Below are positions 33,823 to 46,079 of a stretch of DNA of 64,000 nucleotides, piece by piece. A program made the position numbers and the translations under genes. The stretch comes from Ascidia mentula (lineage: Eukaryota > Chordata > Ascidiacea > Phlebobranchia > Ascidiidae): assembly GCA_947561715.1 (NCBI GenBank), contig OX387200.1, positions 6,450,501-6,514,500 on the forward strand, read 5' to 3'. A model generated the notes under the pieces. It had not been told where the DNA came from. It saw only the letters and a list, made by a program, of their open reading frames with translations, and did no database searches. Each line of letters begins with the position of its first letter. Position 1 is the stretch's first letter.

Positions 33823-34137
33823 TGTAACATACCTGGTAGCAATAGTAAAAGCTACAATACACTAATTTTATGTATTCCTTTTGTCAAGACTACAAAATAT
33901 TGCTTCTACGACGTTATTTTGCCAAATTGTCGACGTTCAACATTGAGACACGAAAACAAAAATGATGGTTATGTGGGCAAGAACCAACATTATACGCGCT
34001 CGCTTATGATGCTAAAATTGCATAAAATTGGGATCATATCAATGCATGTCAAGACAAAACAATTTCAACAGAAATAAACACGTTTCGTAGCAATAAGTAC
34101 AAATAAATCATTTAAGCAATACAGGTAAGGTCAACTA

Positions 34138-35247
34138 TTACTTTAACACATAAGAAAGAAGGAGAGCTCCAGACAACACACAAAGCAAAATCAACACGAT
34201 CCTTGCTTCAAAATTTATTTTCACCATCATGGGATTTTCTTCAGCGGCATCCTGCCATATGGTACAGTTAACGTTTTTTCGTGGAAATGGAACTTCGGGC
34301 ACTTTGGCTCCCAGAAACTTGCAAAGAGGATCCCACCCTTCCTTTACACTAAATACCAGCAGTTTGTCTTTTGGCGCATTCTTAATAAATACAAAACAGT
34401 GTAATCCCTGTTTCAAATAATATTAGGAAATGTGATAGTAAAGCGCATCTCATATTCATTATTTTATCTGCTAAAATCTTCGCAGTTTAGGATAAACAAA
34501 GTATTTATTGACGAATACAAATTCGTGTACCTGCAACACATCTGTGTTATGTTGTCTGTATTTCACCCTGAGAACCGTTTCATTCACTGGTTGCGCACTC
34601 CAGTTAAAAGGAAACCATGCACCATACGCAACACTGGCTTAAACATAGATTGTAAAAAACGCTTTTTAAAACAAAACTATGAAATTATTTCCGAAATTAT
34701 CGAGGATACTCTGGAAAATATTATGAGAACTAATAAAATGTTTTGTGCATTTGCACGTATGAGACAAAGATTCTACTTACTTTCCCGTTTAAATAATTGA
34801 GTGACTTTGTATCCGGTTGGAGAGAAAGTTTTGGCAAATCTGAACATCCAGTCTCCGTTAAGTCGGCGAAACTGTCGCATGCAACTCTTCACCCACTCTG
34901 ATTCTTCACGTATTGCCAAAATAATCTGTAATTATAATATTCCTTTATCATTCTCGTTATATGTCAGCTTACAAAAAGCACGCACATTATACTACCTTTG
35001 CCTCTGGAAAAGCTTCATGTATTTCTTTCCAGAAGCAGAATACTGGCCTGCCAACAACTGCATCCACATTCTCGTACATCTTTCTGAATAGTTCAGTACT
35101 ACCACCAGTGGTTAGAATTTCCATCCATTCCTTGTTATGATAATACTGATGATCCAAGAAGTCATACACACTGTAACCAAGTTCGTTAAGAGCAGCATGC
35201 ATTGATTTGGTTCCAGTTTTGCTAAAACCTGCCACGATCACTTTCAT
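34138..35247 (-). CDS. S4: inverted S-type sulfotransferase, intact
   Basis: Minus-strand exons are 35247-34996, 34925-34781, 34637-34531 and 34380-34138, giving 248 aa. It differs from S3 in few places: exon 3 keeps the conserved NETVL, and the exon 2 donor is GTAAGT, stronger than GTATGT in S3. PAPS loops and tail helix are as in S3. Of the two tandem copies S4 looks closer to the ancestral state. Confidence 0.87.
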
Positions 35248-36344
35248 TTTTTCGATGTTTCTGAGGAATACAATGCTAAGCAATCTGTAGGTATTAAGCG
35301 TTGTCGAATTGCATTAAACTTGTTAAAAAAGAAATTCGTTTCATCTGCTGTAAACTTCTTCAGCTCAATCTGTGCAGCTTGTTGCAACCAGACACCTTGC
35401 TGGGTTGGCCGAAAAGCTTGCACACTTCGAAGCACATGCGATCAGTGCAGTCGCGTTTGCACTTTGTTGAGCTCAATCATTTAAATATCACTTTCATAAA
35501 CAATTCTTTTCCTTAATCTCAAGGGAGCTGAAAAAATATTTCGCATCACGAGCAGCAAAACGAAAAGCCCCTCTGCGGTTGCAGCAGTTTTACAGCCGAT
35601 TGAGCTGGAAAAATTCCAGAAAACGTAAATTTAGTGCATAACACTTAAAAGTTTTTTTTTATACACTGAGTATGGGACGATGTATGAATTATTTCTAGCT
35701 TCTTCATACAGAACTTCAACAGATTAAACGTCACAATTGCTTGGGAGTTTCGCTCGCTCAAGGTCGGGACGAAAGGTGTTCATCAAAATTACCGTTAAGT
35801 TTACACGCGGGTCATACAAGACTTTCCTAAACTAATTATGCAGTAATCTGTATAAGTGTTATGCACCAAAATTCTCTTTTCTGGTAAATTGGCACGATTG
35901 AAAAACTTTGTTACTATTTTCTTATCAGACACGAGCTTTCGCAAATACTCTTCGTCTTGACTGCTGTAAATTTCCAACTGCTGCAACTGCAGAAGGGATT
36001 TCCGTTTTGCTGATCGTGACAGTGAAATGCTTTTTCGAGCCCTCTTGCTTGAGGAAATCAACTGTTTATATTTGCTAGCTTTTGCGAATTCTCTTCGCTT
36101 TATCAACTGTATATTAACAACTGCTGCAACCGCAGAAACGTTTTTCGACTTATTTGAATATTCGAACCAAGGCGTTTAATCACAAAATAAACAAACAATA
36201 GAGTCGTATAAGATAAAATTCCTTACAGCAGCAACCGTAAGCATGTTTGAACTACAAGTAACGCCCTGATTCATTTAGTGTGATAACAAAATGCATTCGA
36301 AAGTAACTGAGCAAGATTTCCAAGTTTATAAAATCGGAAAATAT
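35248..36344. other. S4 upstream spacer
   Basis: Counterpart of 26654-27749, including the second copy of the doubtful 101-codon frame. Presumed S4 promoter region. Confidence 0.5.
35801..36106 (-). CDS. hypothetical small basic protein (doubtful), copy 2
   Basis: Duplicate of 27205-27510, still open. Same caveats; no recognised domain. Confidence 0.2.
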   Translation of the reverse strand: MIKRREFAKASKYKQLISSSKRARKSISLSRSAKRKSLLQLQQLEIYSSQDEEYLRKLVSDKKIVTKFFNRANLPEKRILVHNTYTDYCIISLGKSCMTRV

Positions 36345-36568
36345 TTATATGGTGTTTCGGGTTCAGGAAGGTTTGAAAACCCCTTTGTTCATTTCTAGGC
36401 CTCGAGGTTCCGGAGTTTTCGTTTCAGCGCAAAAACGTGAAGTCTGCCTTAATGGAGGAATATGCTAAGGAAAACGTTGTCATGAGGCGGATGGTGTTTG
36501 AAACAAAGATAGCGGCTTGCTTGATTGCAATTATTTTACTCACTTTCGCACACTTGATTTTCATCTAA
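36345..36568 (+). pseudogene. L4: L-type exon 4 fragment
   Basis: Duplicate of L3 with the same inserted base; reads MEEYAKENVVM here (Lys as in intact L genes), where L3 has Thr. No exons 1-3. Confidence 0.82.
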
Positions 36569-37384
36569 CTCACTTGTTGTAAAATCGAAATGCACAAAGA
36601 ACCTCAATGTCTTGACAATGCTCGTTTAGTGATTACAATTACCACCAGCAGTAGTGCGTTGTGGTAGCTGTTTAACCCGGCTAAGAAGGAAATACACATT
36701 TTATAGTCAAAAATGTTTGCCACTAATGGTGGCTATTGCCTTGGTCCATATTTTTTACATCCATCTTTACAACAATATTCTGTAATCTATGTAATCTGTT
36801 AAAAATGTGAGAAGACAAAAAAAAATCGGTTTCCAGTGGAAAGGCCGGAGTTATTGTTTGGTCAGCTTAACTGCCCGTCTGACAGCGTTTGCTGACGGCG
36901 AAAGAAAAAGTTATTTGTGGAAAGTTACCCAAGCTTTACGGGTGGGGGACATGTGTGCACGAAGCTGCTGACTGCTGAAACCACACAAGCTTGTTTTTCA
37001 AGGCGTCCTGATAGAATATGTTTAGCTCTGTTGTAGATTTAGTCGGCTTTGTTTGGCAATTAAAATTAAGTGAGGATTGTTTTACTGCAGATGTGTTTTA
37101 TTTGGAGCATTGTTATGGTAGAATATCAAACGTATGAATTTTTCAATTTATGAAATAACATTAATCACTGGGAAAGTAATGTTTTCCAGAACCTTAATGT
37201 GTCACTGGTAAAAAATGTTGGTATAACGGACGAATTAAATATTTTAACTGTCTAAACTACAATTGTCACTTGATCCATTTCTCGTGTCGTTATAAATGCT
37301 ATATAATAATAAGGTAGGTGAAAGAACAAAATTAATTAGAATTCCTACTTTTTATAACTCGAAAAAAACTAGGTATATTTAATA
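36569..37384. other. spacer L4 to M4
   Basis: Counterpart of 27973-28775; keeps a few bases around GTCAGCTTAACTGCCCGTCTG that unit 1 has lost. No gene. Confidence 0.5.
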
Positions 37385-38604
37385 ATGAAAATAATCGTTG
37401 CTGGGGTTTCAAAAACCGGAACAAAGTCTATGAACGCAGCTTTGACGGCGCTTGGATACAGAGTATTCGATTTTTTGGAGCACAGCTACAGGCACAATAA
37501 AGAATGGAACGAGATTTTGGACACAGGGGGCAACAAAGAGGTATTTAGGCGACTGTACAGAGATGTTGATGCAGTGTGTGGAATTCCAGCGTATTTCTTT
37601 TGGGAGCAAATACAAGAGGCCTTTCCCGAGGCCAAGGTAAAGGAGAGAAAATTAAACACACTTTGTTTTTTGTTCCTTTGCATCTTTTGTTGTTCCGAAA
37701 ATCTTGCGAACATTTGAAAACTGCAGGTGATTCTTCTTGTGCGTGACGAGGATTCGTGGTACAGAAGCGTTCTGGGTCAAATCCGAGAAATCAATGTGTG
37801 GTCGCTTTTCAGAATTGCCCGAGTTTTCACTCCAACGGGACGAATGTATTCTCGCCACGCGTTGAAATCACGTATAGTATTGTCGGGTCGGAAGTTAAAA
37901 AAATACAGTAATTTTCGATATTACAGTTGCCGTTACAATGGGTGTGACTAGAACACACGCCTGGAGCACTCTGAGAGTGAACGAACAGCTCTCCGCTTGA
38001 AATATAGACAACACAACCTCTATGTTCGTGAGGTAAGCTAACGACCTTGACAATGTGGTCGTGTGTTTTTTAACTAGCGCGTCTAATTCAATTGGACAAT
38101 TTGGCAAATTATAATTTACATTTTTTGCATTGATTTATTATCTGATATATTATCGAAGAACGTTGTTGGCATTATTTTAGGACAAATTAGTTTCATGAAG
38201 ACTGAACATACATTAAAACTACGCACGTCACAACCAAATAACCTTGATTTTGATGCTGTTTGTTTCTGGTGTAGTCATATTAGGAGACAGCTAAAAACGT
38301 GGATATATAAATTATTTTCCTTTACAATTAATTATGTTCTATATAATTTCACACAGATGGCTCCAAAAGATAAGTTGTTGGTGTTCAAAGTGCAGGAGGG
38401 CTGGGAACCACTGTGCAAATTTTTGGACGCCGAAATTCCCGATGAACCGTTTCCTCACAAAAACGTTGGAGGAAACGCATTCAAAGAAACCGCCGAAGCA
38501 AATCCGATCATGCGGAACATTCTTAGAGAAATAAGATTTTTCTGTTTCTGTCAGCCTTTGGGGTGTTGATACTATCCATATGCTTATTTAATATGTTTTA
38601 TTGA
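37385..38604 (+). pseudogene. M4: M-type sulfotransferase pseudogene, two frameshifts
   Basis: Exons are 37385-37636, 37727-37871, 37927-38032 and 38357-38604 (the shifted frame stops at 38569). It has the same missing A in exon 3 and missing G in exon 4 as M3. Exon 1 here has the normal GYRVFDF, but RRLYRDV instead of RRMYRDV. PAPS loops are intact, so a truncated product could be made from exons 1-2, without GWEPLC context or membrane tail. Confidence 0.9.
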
Positions 38605-39660
38605 TATTGCTTGTGAAGTACAGCACCAAAACATTTGTGGTATAGTGGGTGTATTACTTTATGTGACGACTGGTTACAAAAAATTTGTTTGAAAGTTATG
38701 TACTCATGAACTTGCAACAGTGATATGCAAAATAAAATGTACTTGGCTAATATCAAAAGTCTCAAATCTCTCGTAAATTTAGTAATATTTTACTTTTCTT
38801 TGTAAAAATAGAAAAATTACCAAAGCTTTTTTAAGTATATTTAATTCGGAATGACCGAGTTTTCATTTACATTGTACCCCAAAATTACATGATTATTTGT
38901 AATGATGAAACAATGGGTGTCGCAAAACAGATGTGGAAAATCTGAAAACTATTGTATTGCTGTTCCTACGACCCAAAAAGTTTTTCAGTATCACTTATAT
39001 TTTGTATACGCAACCCGCGTAGATAAGGCGCTGGTTGGATTTGATAAGGAAGTTGTCTTAACGTTGAAACAAGTTTTTTTGAAGACATTGTGTTTTGAAA
39101 TATTTGCGCGCTTGTTTAAAACCCCGAATTCCAATTTTAGCGCGAATTGCGGAAATTAGCAGCAAACAATGCTCGAGTATTTGTATCGTAGAGCTATTTC
39201 ACTGTTTTAAATAACATCCGCGCGATGGTGCTAGAGAACTAACTGAAACAAAATTAGGATTGTAGAACTAAAGGACTATTTTAAATAATATCCGTGGGGC
39301 TTTCATTTGACCAAAGACCATCGTACAAGCACTTACATTCAAAAACGGTCCCAGGTCCTGAAATTATTTTGCGTATGAGAAAAAAACTGGCAAAATATTA
39401 ACACAAAGAACACATATTTGTGTGAACTTTGATCCAGTCTGCAATGTCTGGGCCAATGATATTGACACGATAGCTCGCAGTGAAGTAAGGACCTGCGCAT
39501 TGGGGCGATCCTGTCAATCAAACGATTGCATGAAGCATTACTGCGTTGTCTGATTATATATGGTAGAGATCCCCTACGTATATGTGAAGGTTGCCTGGTG
39601 AGTTGTGCGCTTTCGCACCAGTGTACCTTATAGCCACAATATACCCCGTGAAACAGCCGA
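38605..39660. other. M4 3' flank
   Basis: Counterpart of 29996-31051; no gene. Confidence 0.5.
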
Positions 39661-39734
39661 CCTCCTTTAGCTCAGTTAGTAGATCGTAAGGCCTGGTTAA
39701 CCGAAGGGTCGTGATTTCAAACTTCACCGGGAGG
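39661..39734 (+). repeat. tRNA-like sequence
   Basis: Counterpart of 31052-31125, unchanged in its A-box and T-arm. Confidence 0.58.
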
Positions 39735-40058
39735 TTCAGGTTTTCTGCAGTTCTAACAAACTAGGTATAAATGATGTATTTTCCTGTCCATTGTGCACTG
39801 CTTTTGGTGCAGATTTACTATACGACATACGGAATATGAACATATGCATATTTTCAAACAATAATGCGATGTTAAAACTAATAGGCAGATGTCGCCTTCC
39901 AAAACGTTTTATTGGCCGAAGCGCATCGTTGGAAGCCAATTCCATTCTCACTTGCTTGTCAACTTTTTACTTGCGAGCAACTAGTCAATTATTAACGCGG
40001 ACAACGTTCAATGCTGACCGAATTTCTGCAAGTTAATGTCAGAGCAAGGGCAAGCAAT
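39735..40058. other. K7 upstream region
   Basis: Counterpart of the K6 5' flank; the frame is open upstream to 40011. Confidence 0.45.
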
Positions 40059-41571
40059 ATGAAGATTGTTGTTGCTGGAATGCCCAAAACAGGCACCAAG
40101 TCTATGAACGCTGCTTTAACAAAACTTGGATATAATGTGTACGACTTTTTGGAACACGCTTACTGCCATAACAAGGAATGGAAGGAGATATTTGAAACAG
40201 GCGGAAGCAATAAACTGTTTCAGAATATGTACAAGGACATAGATGTAGTTGTAGATACCCCGGTGAACTACTTCTGGGAACAAATCCACGAAGCATTTCC
40301 CGATGCCAAAGTACGAAAAAGTTAATTTACTAAGATATTACAATAAGTATAGACAACTGGTATTGCAGGCACCATGCGGTAGTAGTCACGTAGGCATGTG
40401 TTCAGGCCGATGTGAAATTGTCTCTGTGCTTCAAAGCTAAGGTTTCCGTTATAAGTTGGTAAGATATGTTTGATTGAACTGGAATTATAATATTAACGCA
40501 TTTCACGAAACGCAGTATTGGCGATCACAGCTACGGTATCTGCATCATTAGGTTGCAGGCTTTTCAGCGCAGGCATTGCAGTCTAGCTGGATCAGTCATC
40601 TGAGCCTGATTATCCCAGGATCGTGAGTCCAAACCTCACGGGGACCTTGATATTTCAAACCTCGCTCCGGCTTGTCAGGAAAAATTGGCTGATCCAGCTG
40701 GGCTGCGAAGCCTGAAAACCTAATATATGATCGTGATTGTGCAGTGATAAACCGAGACAATATTATGTTTATGTTTGTTCAGATCATTTTGATGACACGA
40801 GATGAAGATGCGTGGTACAGGAGCGTCTTACACCAAATACGCGAAATGAACGAATGGTCTCTTTTCCGATTGGCGACCATCATCACACAAACAGGAAGAT
40901 CATATTACAGCCACATATCGAACGCCCGTAAAACATATAGTTTATGTTTTAGTATTTTGCTTTAAAAACTAACTCGTTCTTATTGGTTGTAGTTTTGGTG
41001 GGCTTTTCAATGCCTATAACTTCAGCCTTGAGAGATCTCAAGTCCATTGAAAGAATAATGCGACTCAAATTCCGACAACACAACTGTTACGTTCAACAAG
41101 TAAGTGTTACAATAAATATTCACCATGAATTTGCGGCATGCCCACAGCTGTATCTTGGCGCTTATAATTGAACACGAAAAAGTGCCTATAGCCCCAAAGT
41201 GGTTTAAAATGAAACGCAAGAATGTATTTGCTTTCCATGTTATGGTCGTGGTGATTTGTTCCCACAATCCCAATAAGTTTCGCTCACCTCGTAATCATTT
41301 TACTGAGTCCCCAGTCACTTGTATGTCGCAGAGAGCCCCAAAAGACAAGCTTCTGGTGATGGACATTAAGGACGGTTGGGAACCGCTTTGCAAGTTCCTG
41401 GGTGCTAACATACCCGACACTCCATTTCCACACAAGAATATTGGGGGAAAAGCATTCGAGGAGGCAGCAGAAAACCCAGCAATGCTTCAAATAATACGAG
41501 AGCTTTATATTGTCTTTGCTTTGGCAACTGTTTTTTTGGCGCTTGGCATATTTTGGTTACTGCTGTGGTAG
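40059..41571 (+). CDS. K7: K-type tail-anchored sulfotransferase, intact
   Basis: Exons are 40059-40310, 40783-40927, 40993-41099 and 41332-41571, giving 247 aa. Exons 1-3 follow K6, with IITQTGRS in exon 2 where all others have TPTGRS or TPAGRS, so a conserved Pro is lost. Exon 4 instead matches K8: GANIPDTPF and tail VFALATVFLALGIFWLLLW. The switch falls in intron 3 at about 41310, so the gene is a hybrid made at a duplication junction. AATAAA lies at 41667-41672. Confidence 0.88.
40548..40722. repeat. foldback element, intron 1 of K7
   Basis: Counterpart of the K6 element; the right arm reads GGGCTGCGAAGCCTG, a better match to the left arm than in K6. Confidence 0.7.
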
Positions 41572-42078
41572 ATTTTAAAATAGCAAAGACTGTGTTACGT
41601 TTGATGCAGGAAAGCATGTTTTTCTGCGGCCGAATAATTAAGGTATTCATACAAGTTGTTGTAACTAATAAAACTATGAAATTAATAGTCGGTCATAAAT
41701 TCGTTACAGAAAGGCCGTATTTTAAAAAGTGCAATTTCTAATAGGTCGTATTTCAAAAAGTGCAGTTTCTGAAAAGTCATAACCTCAACATAGGTGTACC
41801 TGCTACGCTTCTTCACACCATCGGAAATGTCGGAAGCAATAAACAACATAAAAGTATTTTGTCTGAAATTTCTATTTCAATGTAGCCTAGTGTTGAGATT
41901 GAGCTTGTATGGAAGAAAGTTAAAGAAGGTTTGCAGCAATTCACCTCCATGTCTGAGTCTGCAAATACACGTGAATTGCGTTTGTCAATACATGTTAATC
42001 GCAACGAGCAAGTTCTAATCCATGTCGGAAGCAATACTGACAACTGTTTATCACATGTACACCTGCTGTCGCGCAAAG
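41572..42078. other. K7 3' flank with conserved open frame
   Basis: Post-K block as elsewhere; in this copy substitutions such as ANTREL appear, and the upstream part of the frame is not continuous. No gene called. Confidence 0.45.
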
Positions 42079-42128
42079 ATGAAAATTATCGAGACTTCGA
42101 TGCCTAAAACCGCCTTAAAATAAAAAAA
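42079..42128 (+). pseudogene. R4: stub of relic sulfotransferase
   Basis: ATGAAAATTATCGAGACTTC then MPKTALK is the first 50 bases of an R exon 1, after which the sequence jumps to L-upstream DNA (TTTTTAACCTCAACG). The same jump occurs after K8. Confidence 0.6.
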
Positions 42129-43371
42129 TGTTTTTAACCTCAACGAATATACCACATGTCGCTAATGCATTGCAACAAGCCAAGTTCATACAGGTTAATT
42201 GAAAGGAAAATGATAAACTTTTAATTTAAATGCAGAGATCTGTTAACTTTTACTGATATAGGTTAGGTAAGTGCCAACACAGAAATGATTGGATTCGGCC
42301 GAATGCAAATACCTCCAGTCAATATTTCACCGAATGACGTGTTAAATTTTCGTATGACCTGTAAAACCGCTTGTTCCACCACAAATCGCAGTATGTATTT
42401 TCGCTGTACATTTCGCTGAAACGACATTGTTCCACTTTACTAACTTGTGAACCATATGATTGTGATAGTTGGAATCGCTGCGTTGGCAACTCAACAACGT
42501 ACGTTTATAGGAGAAATTGTCTTTATGAGATGATCAGACCTCTGGCAAATTTAGAATTCATCAAAACGCATGGCTTCATTTTGGACTATCGGTACTTGTT
42601 CCGGTTGAATAAATCTGCGAGTTGGCTGGGAAACGAAGCAGAACATTTTTGTTCTTACTTCGCAGTTGGTATAGGTTTGCGCGTAGACAATGCCAAACTA
42701 CAGATATTTAGCACAATATGAACGAAAGTTGGCAACGCTCTCTCTCTTGCTCCAACTATTGTGGAAATCTAAAATTTATTCACAGCAATCCAACAAACCT
42801 CTAGGACAACCAAATTGTTGTTCATACCAGACCAGACGACACGGTGACATTTCACAATTGTGTAAAAGCAAGCATAACAATGCAAAAGAAACCCCAACTA
42901 ACGTATTTAAAAATCAGTCTATTACAGTACTGCTTGCAAACTACTTAATCCACGTTCCATGTATGACTTCGATCCATCTTTGATACGTCACAACAAACTG
43001 TTTGAGAGCAAGTAGCTCCACCACAGCACAATGCAATTAGAAAACATAGTGTAACATGTACATCTGCAATTTTGCGAAGTTGTCTTGCTTGGAAAGGTAT
43101 TGACCAGTCAGCCTCTTAGTGCTGCTTGTAGAGCGCACTTTTTATTTTCACCCTTAACGCAACTTTGTGAACCATTGTTCTGCATGACCTACATATGATA
43201 GATAAACAACTGAAGTAAGAGATTTAGTCATTGTGCAACAAGCCCTTAAGTACCGGTACTCAACGTGACGCATCAGTTCCTACAGAGTATACCATACGCT
43301 CTGATGGTGAAGTTTTTATGTGATCAGCAATATCAAACATACAAATCAGCAATAGATTAGAGAGCTGTAAT
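42129..43371. other. L5 upstream region
   Basis: About 1.2 kb of L 5' flank duplicated before L6, and partly before L1 and L2. A short AGATTAGAGAG|CTGTAAT precedes the ATG; the AG could serve as a 5' splice or trans-splice acceptor. Open frames at 42371 and 42690 are not conserved as proteins. Confidence 0.45.
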
Positions 43372-44708
43372 ATGAAGGTTATCGTTGCTGGATTTTGTAA
43401 AACGGGTACCAAGTCACTGCACGAAGCGCTAGAAATTCTGGGTTACAGTGTTTTTGATTTTTTTGAAAATTGCTACTACCACGAAAAAGAATGGAAGGAG
43501 ATTTTAACAACGGGGGGAAGTATTGGTTTGTTCAGAGAAATGTATGAGAATGTGGATGTGGTTGTCGGCACACCGGGTTTCTATTTTTGGAAGGAAATTC
43601 ACGAAGCATTTCCGGAAGCCAAGGTAATATGGTTCAGTCGTTTATATGCTTTATAGTAAGTTATATATCAAGTTACAAACGGATATACTTCTCTGTGAGC
43701 CGCAGACAGATGACAACTGTTTCGACCTAAAAGGTCTTAGCAGTGCAGCTTATGTGACTATCAGACGACTTTGCCGACCAAACGGCCAAGCAAAGATTAT
43801 ACAATCACCGTCATCCTTTGGGCACCAAACTAGGTGCAACCTTACGAAGAAAACAAGGCGGAAACACAACGGCCAAGCAATGCTCAATTACTAGTGCCGT
43901 CAGGCCCCGTGTCACAATAATCATATGATAAGCAAAGTGGAGCCAATAATATAAACTGTGTAAGCTGCATACAGTTGACCACTGTTTTGACCTATAAGGT
44001 GTCATCACTTGATTATTCTTATGTTCGAATAGTTAACGTAGACTTTGTTTCAATCGATTTCCAATTGCTCAAATGACGCAGATTATATTAACGATACGAG
44101 ATGACGAGGAGGTATGGGTGAAAAGCTTTATTCGTCAACTAGCCAACGTGGACAACCACCTTCTATACACGGTAGCAAAAGTCATTACCCCTACTGGACG
44201 CAAGATAGCTGGTGTAATCCGAAAAGCTCGTGAGATGCATGTGCTATATAAAGTGAGACATACCATGGCTTATGTACGACACAGACTTTTTTGATACAGA
44301 TCGTGCCCAGTTCGGTGTTGAGATCCCACACAACTGGAGCAAGCACCCGATCAACGAAACTGTCCTCAAACTAAAATTCAGGCAACACAACGCGGATGTA
44401 TTGAACGTAAGTGTTTTTGGTGTTTTTGTGAAAAAAAACAAACACTTAACTGATAACGTTTCCTGTAGAATGCGCCCAAGGACAAACTTTTGGTGTTTCG
44501 GGTTCAAGAAGGTTGGGAACCCCTTTGTTCGTTTCTCGGCGTCGAGGTGCCCGACGTTCCGTTTCCGCGCAAAAACGTAAAGTCTGCCTTGATGGAGGAA
44601 TATGCTAAGGAAAACGTTGTCATGAGGCGGATGGTGTTTGAAACAAAGATCGCGGCTTGCTTGATTGCAATTATTTTACTCACTTTCGCAAACTTGAATT
44701 TCATGTAA
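43372..44708 (+). CDS. L5: L-type tail-anchored sulfotransferase, intact
   Basis: Exons are 43372-43623, 44082-44229, 44300-44406 and 44469-44708, giving 248 aa. Exon 2 is 148 nt, one codon longer than in other subtypes (RDDEEVWVKS, so R90 to S99). The loop is CKTGTKS at 9-15. Exon 3 reads FGVEIPHNWSKHPINETVLKLKFRQHN. GWEPLCSFLG starts at 184. The tail helix is shorter, about 230-248 (IAACLIAIILLTFANLNFM), after ETK. Introns 2 and 3 are only 70 and 62 nt. The exon 2 donor GCTC|GTGAGA was chosen because it aligns with K and M and restores phase 1. It has VVGTP where L6 has VVDTP. Confidence 0.87.
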
Positions 44709-45530
44709 CTTACTTGTTTCAAAATCGAAATGCATAAAGAACCTCTTTATCTAAAAAATGCTCGTTTAGTGATTACAATTTCCACCAGCAGTAGTGCGTT
44801 ATGGTAGCTGTTGTAACCTGACTAAAAAGGATATAAACAGTTTATAGCCAACAATGTTTGCCACTAATGGTGGCTATTGCGTTGGTCCATGTTTTTTACA
44901 TCATCTTTACCACAATGTTCTGTAATCTGTATTATCTGTTAAAAATGTAAGAAGACAAAAAAGTCGGTTTTCAGTGGAAAGGCCGAAGGTATTGTTTGGT
45001 AAGCTAACTGTCCGCCTGACAGCGTTTGCTGACGACGAAAGAAAACGTTATGTGTGGTTGGCAAAACTTACCCAAGCGTTTCACCGAAAAACATGTTTGC
45101 ACGAAGCTGCTGACTGCTGAAACCAGACAAGATTGCTTTTCAAGGCGTCCTGACAGAATATGTTTAGCTCTGTTGTAGATTTAGTCGGCTTTGTTTGGAA
45201 ATTGAAAATAAGTGAGAATTGTTTTACCCCAGATGTGTTTTATTTGGAGCATTGTTATGCTGGTAGAATGTCAAACGTATGAATTTTTCAATTTATGAAA
45301 TAAGATTAATCACTGAATTTTTCTTAACGTGTCATTGGTAAAAAATGTTGGTATAACGGACGAATTAAATATTTTACTTGATTCAATTCTCGTGTTATAT
45401 CAGTTAAGTGGACTTCGAAGTCTACTTTATACCAAAAGTACTAAGGGTCGCAACAGCTAAAACACGGCGGGACGTAAAGCAATAGAAAGCATTAATCACG
45501 GGCGATCACATCTATCGTATCGAGTTCACT
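44709..45530. other. spacer L5 to K8, M gene missing
   Basis: L 3' flank then L-to-M spacer (GTAGATTTAGTCGGCTTTG at about 45176), but no M gene; it jumps at about 45430 to K-upstream DNA, as between L1 and K1. The shared jump suggests that these two modules inherited one deletion. Confidence 0.55.
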
Positions 45531-45729
45531 ACGTTTACAGGCTTTGCAGCCCTGGCATTGCATTCTAGATGGATTAGCCACTTTTTCCGGAGAAGTCGGA
45601 GCGAGATCTGTAAAATCAAGCTCATGACCCTTGGCTAACCAGACCCAATACGCTCTATCAACTGAGCTGCAGAAAAAGTTGCTGATCTCTGTATACAGCA
45701 ATGCCTGGACCTCGAAGCCTGAAAACCTA
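45531..45729. repeat. foldback element with tRNA-like core (upstream of K8)
   Basis: Second copy of the element at 4201-4399: left arm CAGGCTTTGCAGCCCTGGCA, right arm ATGCCTGGACCTCGAAGCCTG; on the minus strand it contains CTGCAGCTCAGTTGATAGAGC. Confidence 0.65.
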
Positions 45730-46079
45730 GTGGCGGTTTATTTTAATAAAGTTTCCTGCAATTATAATAAATCAGGTGTAAATGGTCACGAGAGCCGAGG
45801 GTATAAATGGTGTGGAATAACTTCATTTTCCTTTCCATCATACACTGATTTTGGCGGATATACAATGCCCTAACAGTTTTTTTTGTTATTGTTTGCTACG
45901 AGATTCGGAATATAAACATATAAATATTATCAAACAATAACAAGGTATTGTTGAAACTAATAGGCTGATTTCGCCTTTCGAGGCATTTTGTTGGCTGCAA
46001 CGCATCGTGAAAGCCAATTCCATTCTAATTAATTTGAAAACTTTTTTACTTGCGAGCAACTAGAGCAAGGGCAGACAAT
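45730..46079. other. K8 upstream region
   Basis: K 5' flank shortened: the ATTAACGCGGACAACG block is missing and GAGCAAGGGCAGACAAT follows CTTGCGAGCAACTA directly. If that block holds promoter elements, K8 expression may differ. Confidence 0.45.

Larger units (their letters stand above)
32813..41310. repeat. segmental duplication, unit 2 (about 8.5-8.6 kb)
   Basis: Second copy of the 24241-32700 unit. It starts inside exon 4 of K6 and ends within intron 3 of K7, where the sequence switches to the K8-like form. It carries 24 extra bases near 33397 (GACTGAAATTTGATGG...) and the hairpin change at 33003. Confidence 0.88.
41305..44880. repeat. segmental duplication (about 6.1 kb period), unit 1
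   Basis: From the end of K7 intron 3 through exon 4, the R4 stub, L5 and its 3' flank, the sequence recurs at about 47401-50990 with offsets of 6,096 to 6,107. K8 exons 1-3 lie between the two copies. Confidence 0.85.

Noticed and set aside
42371..42983. Possible small genes (116 and 97 codons) upstream of L5
   Set aside because: The L6 and L2 flanks interrupt or shift these frames; no domain; probably 5' flank.
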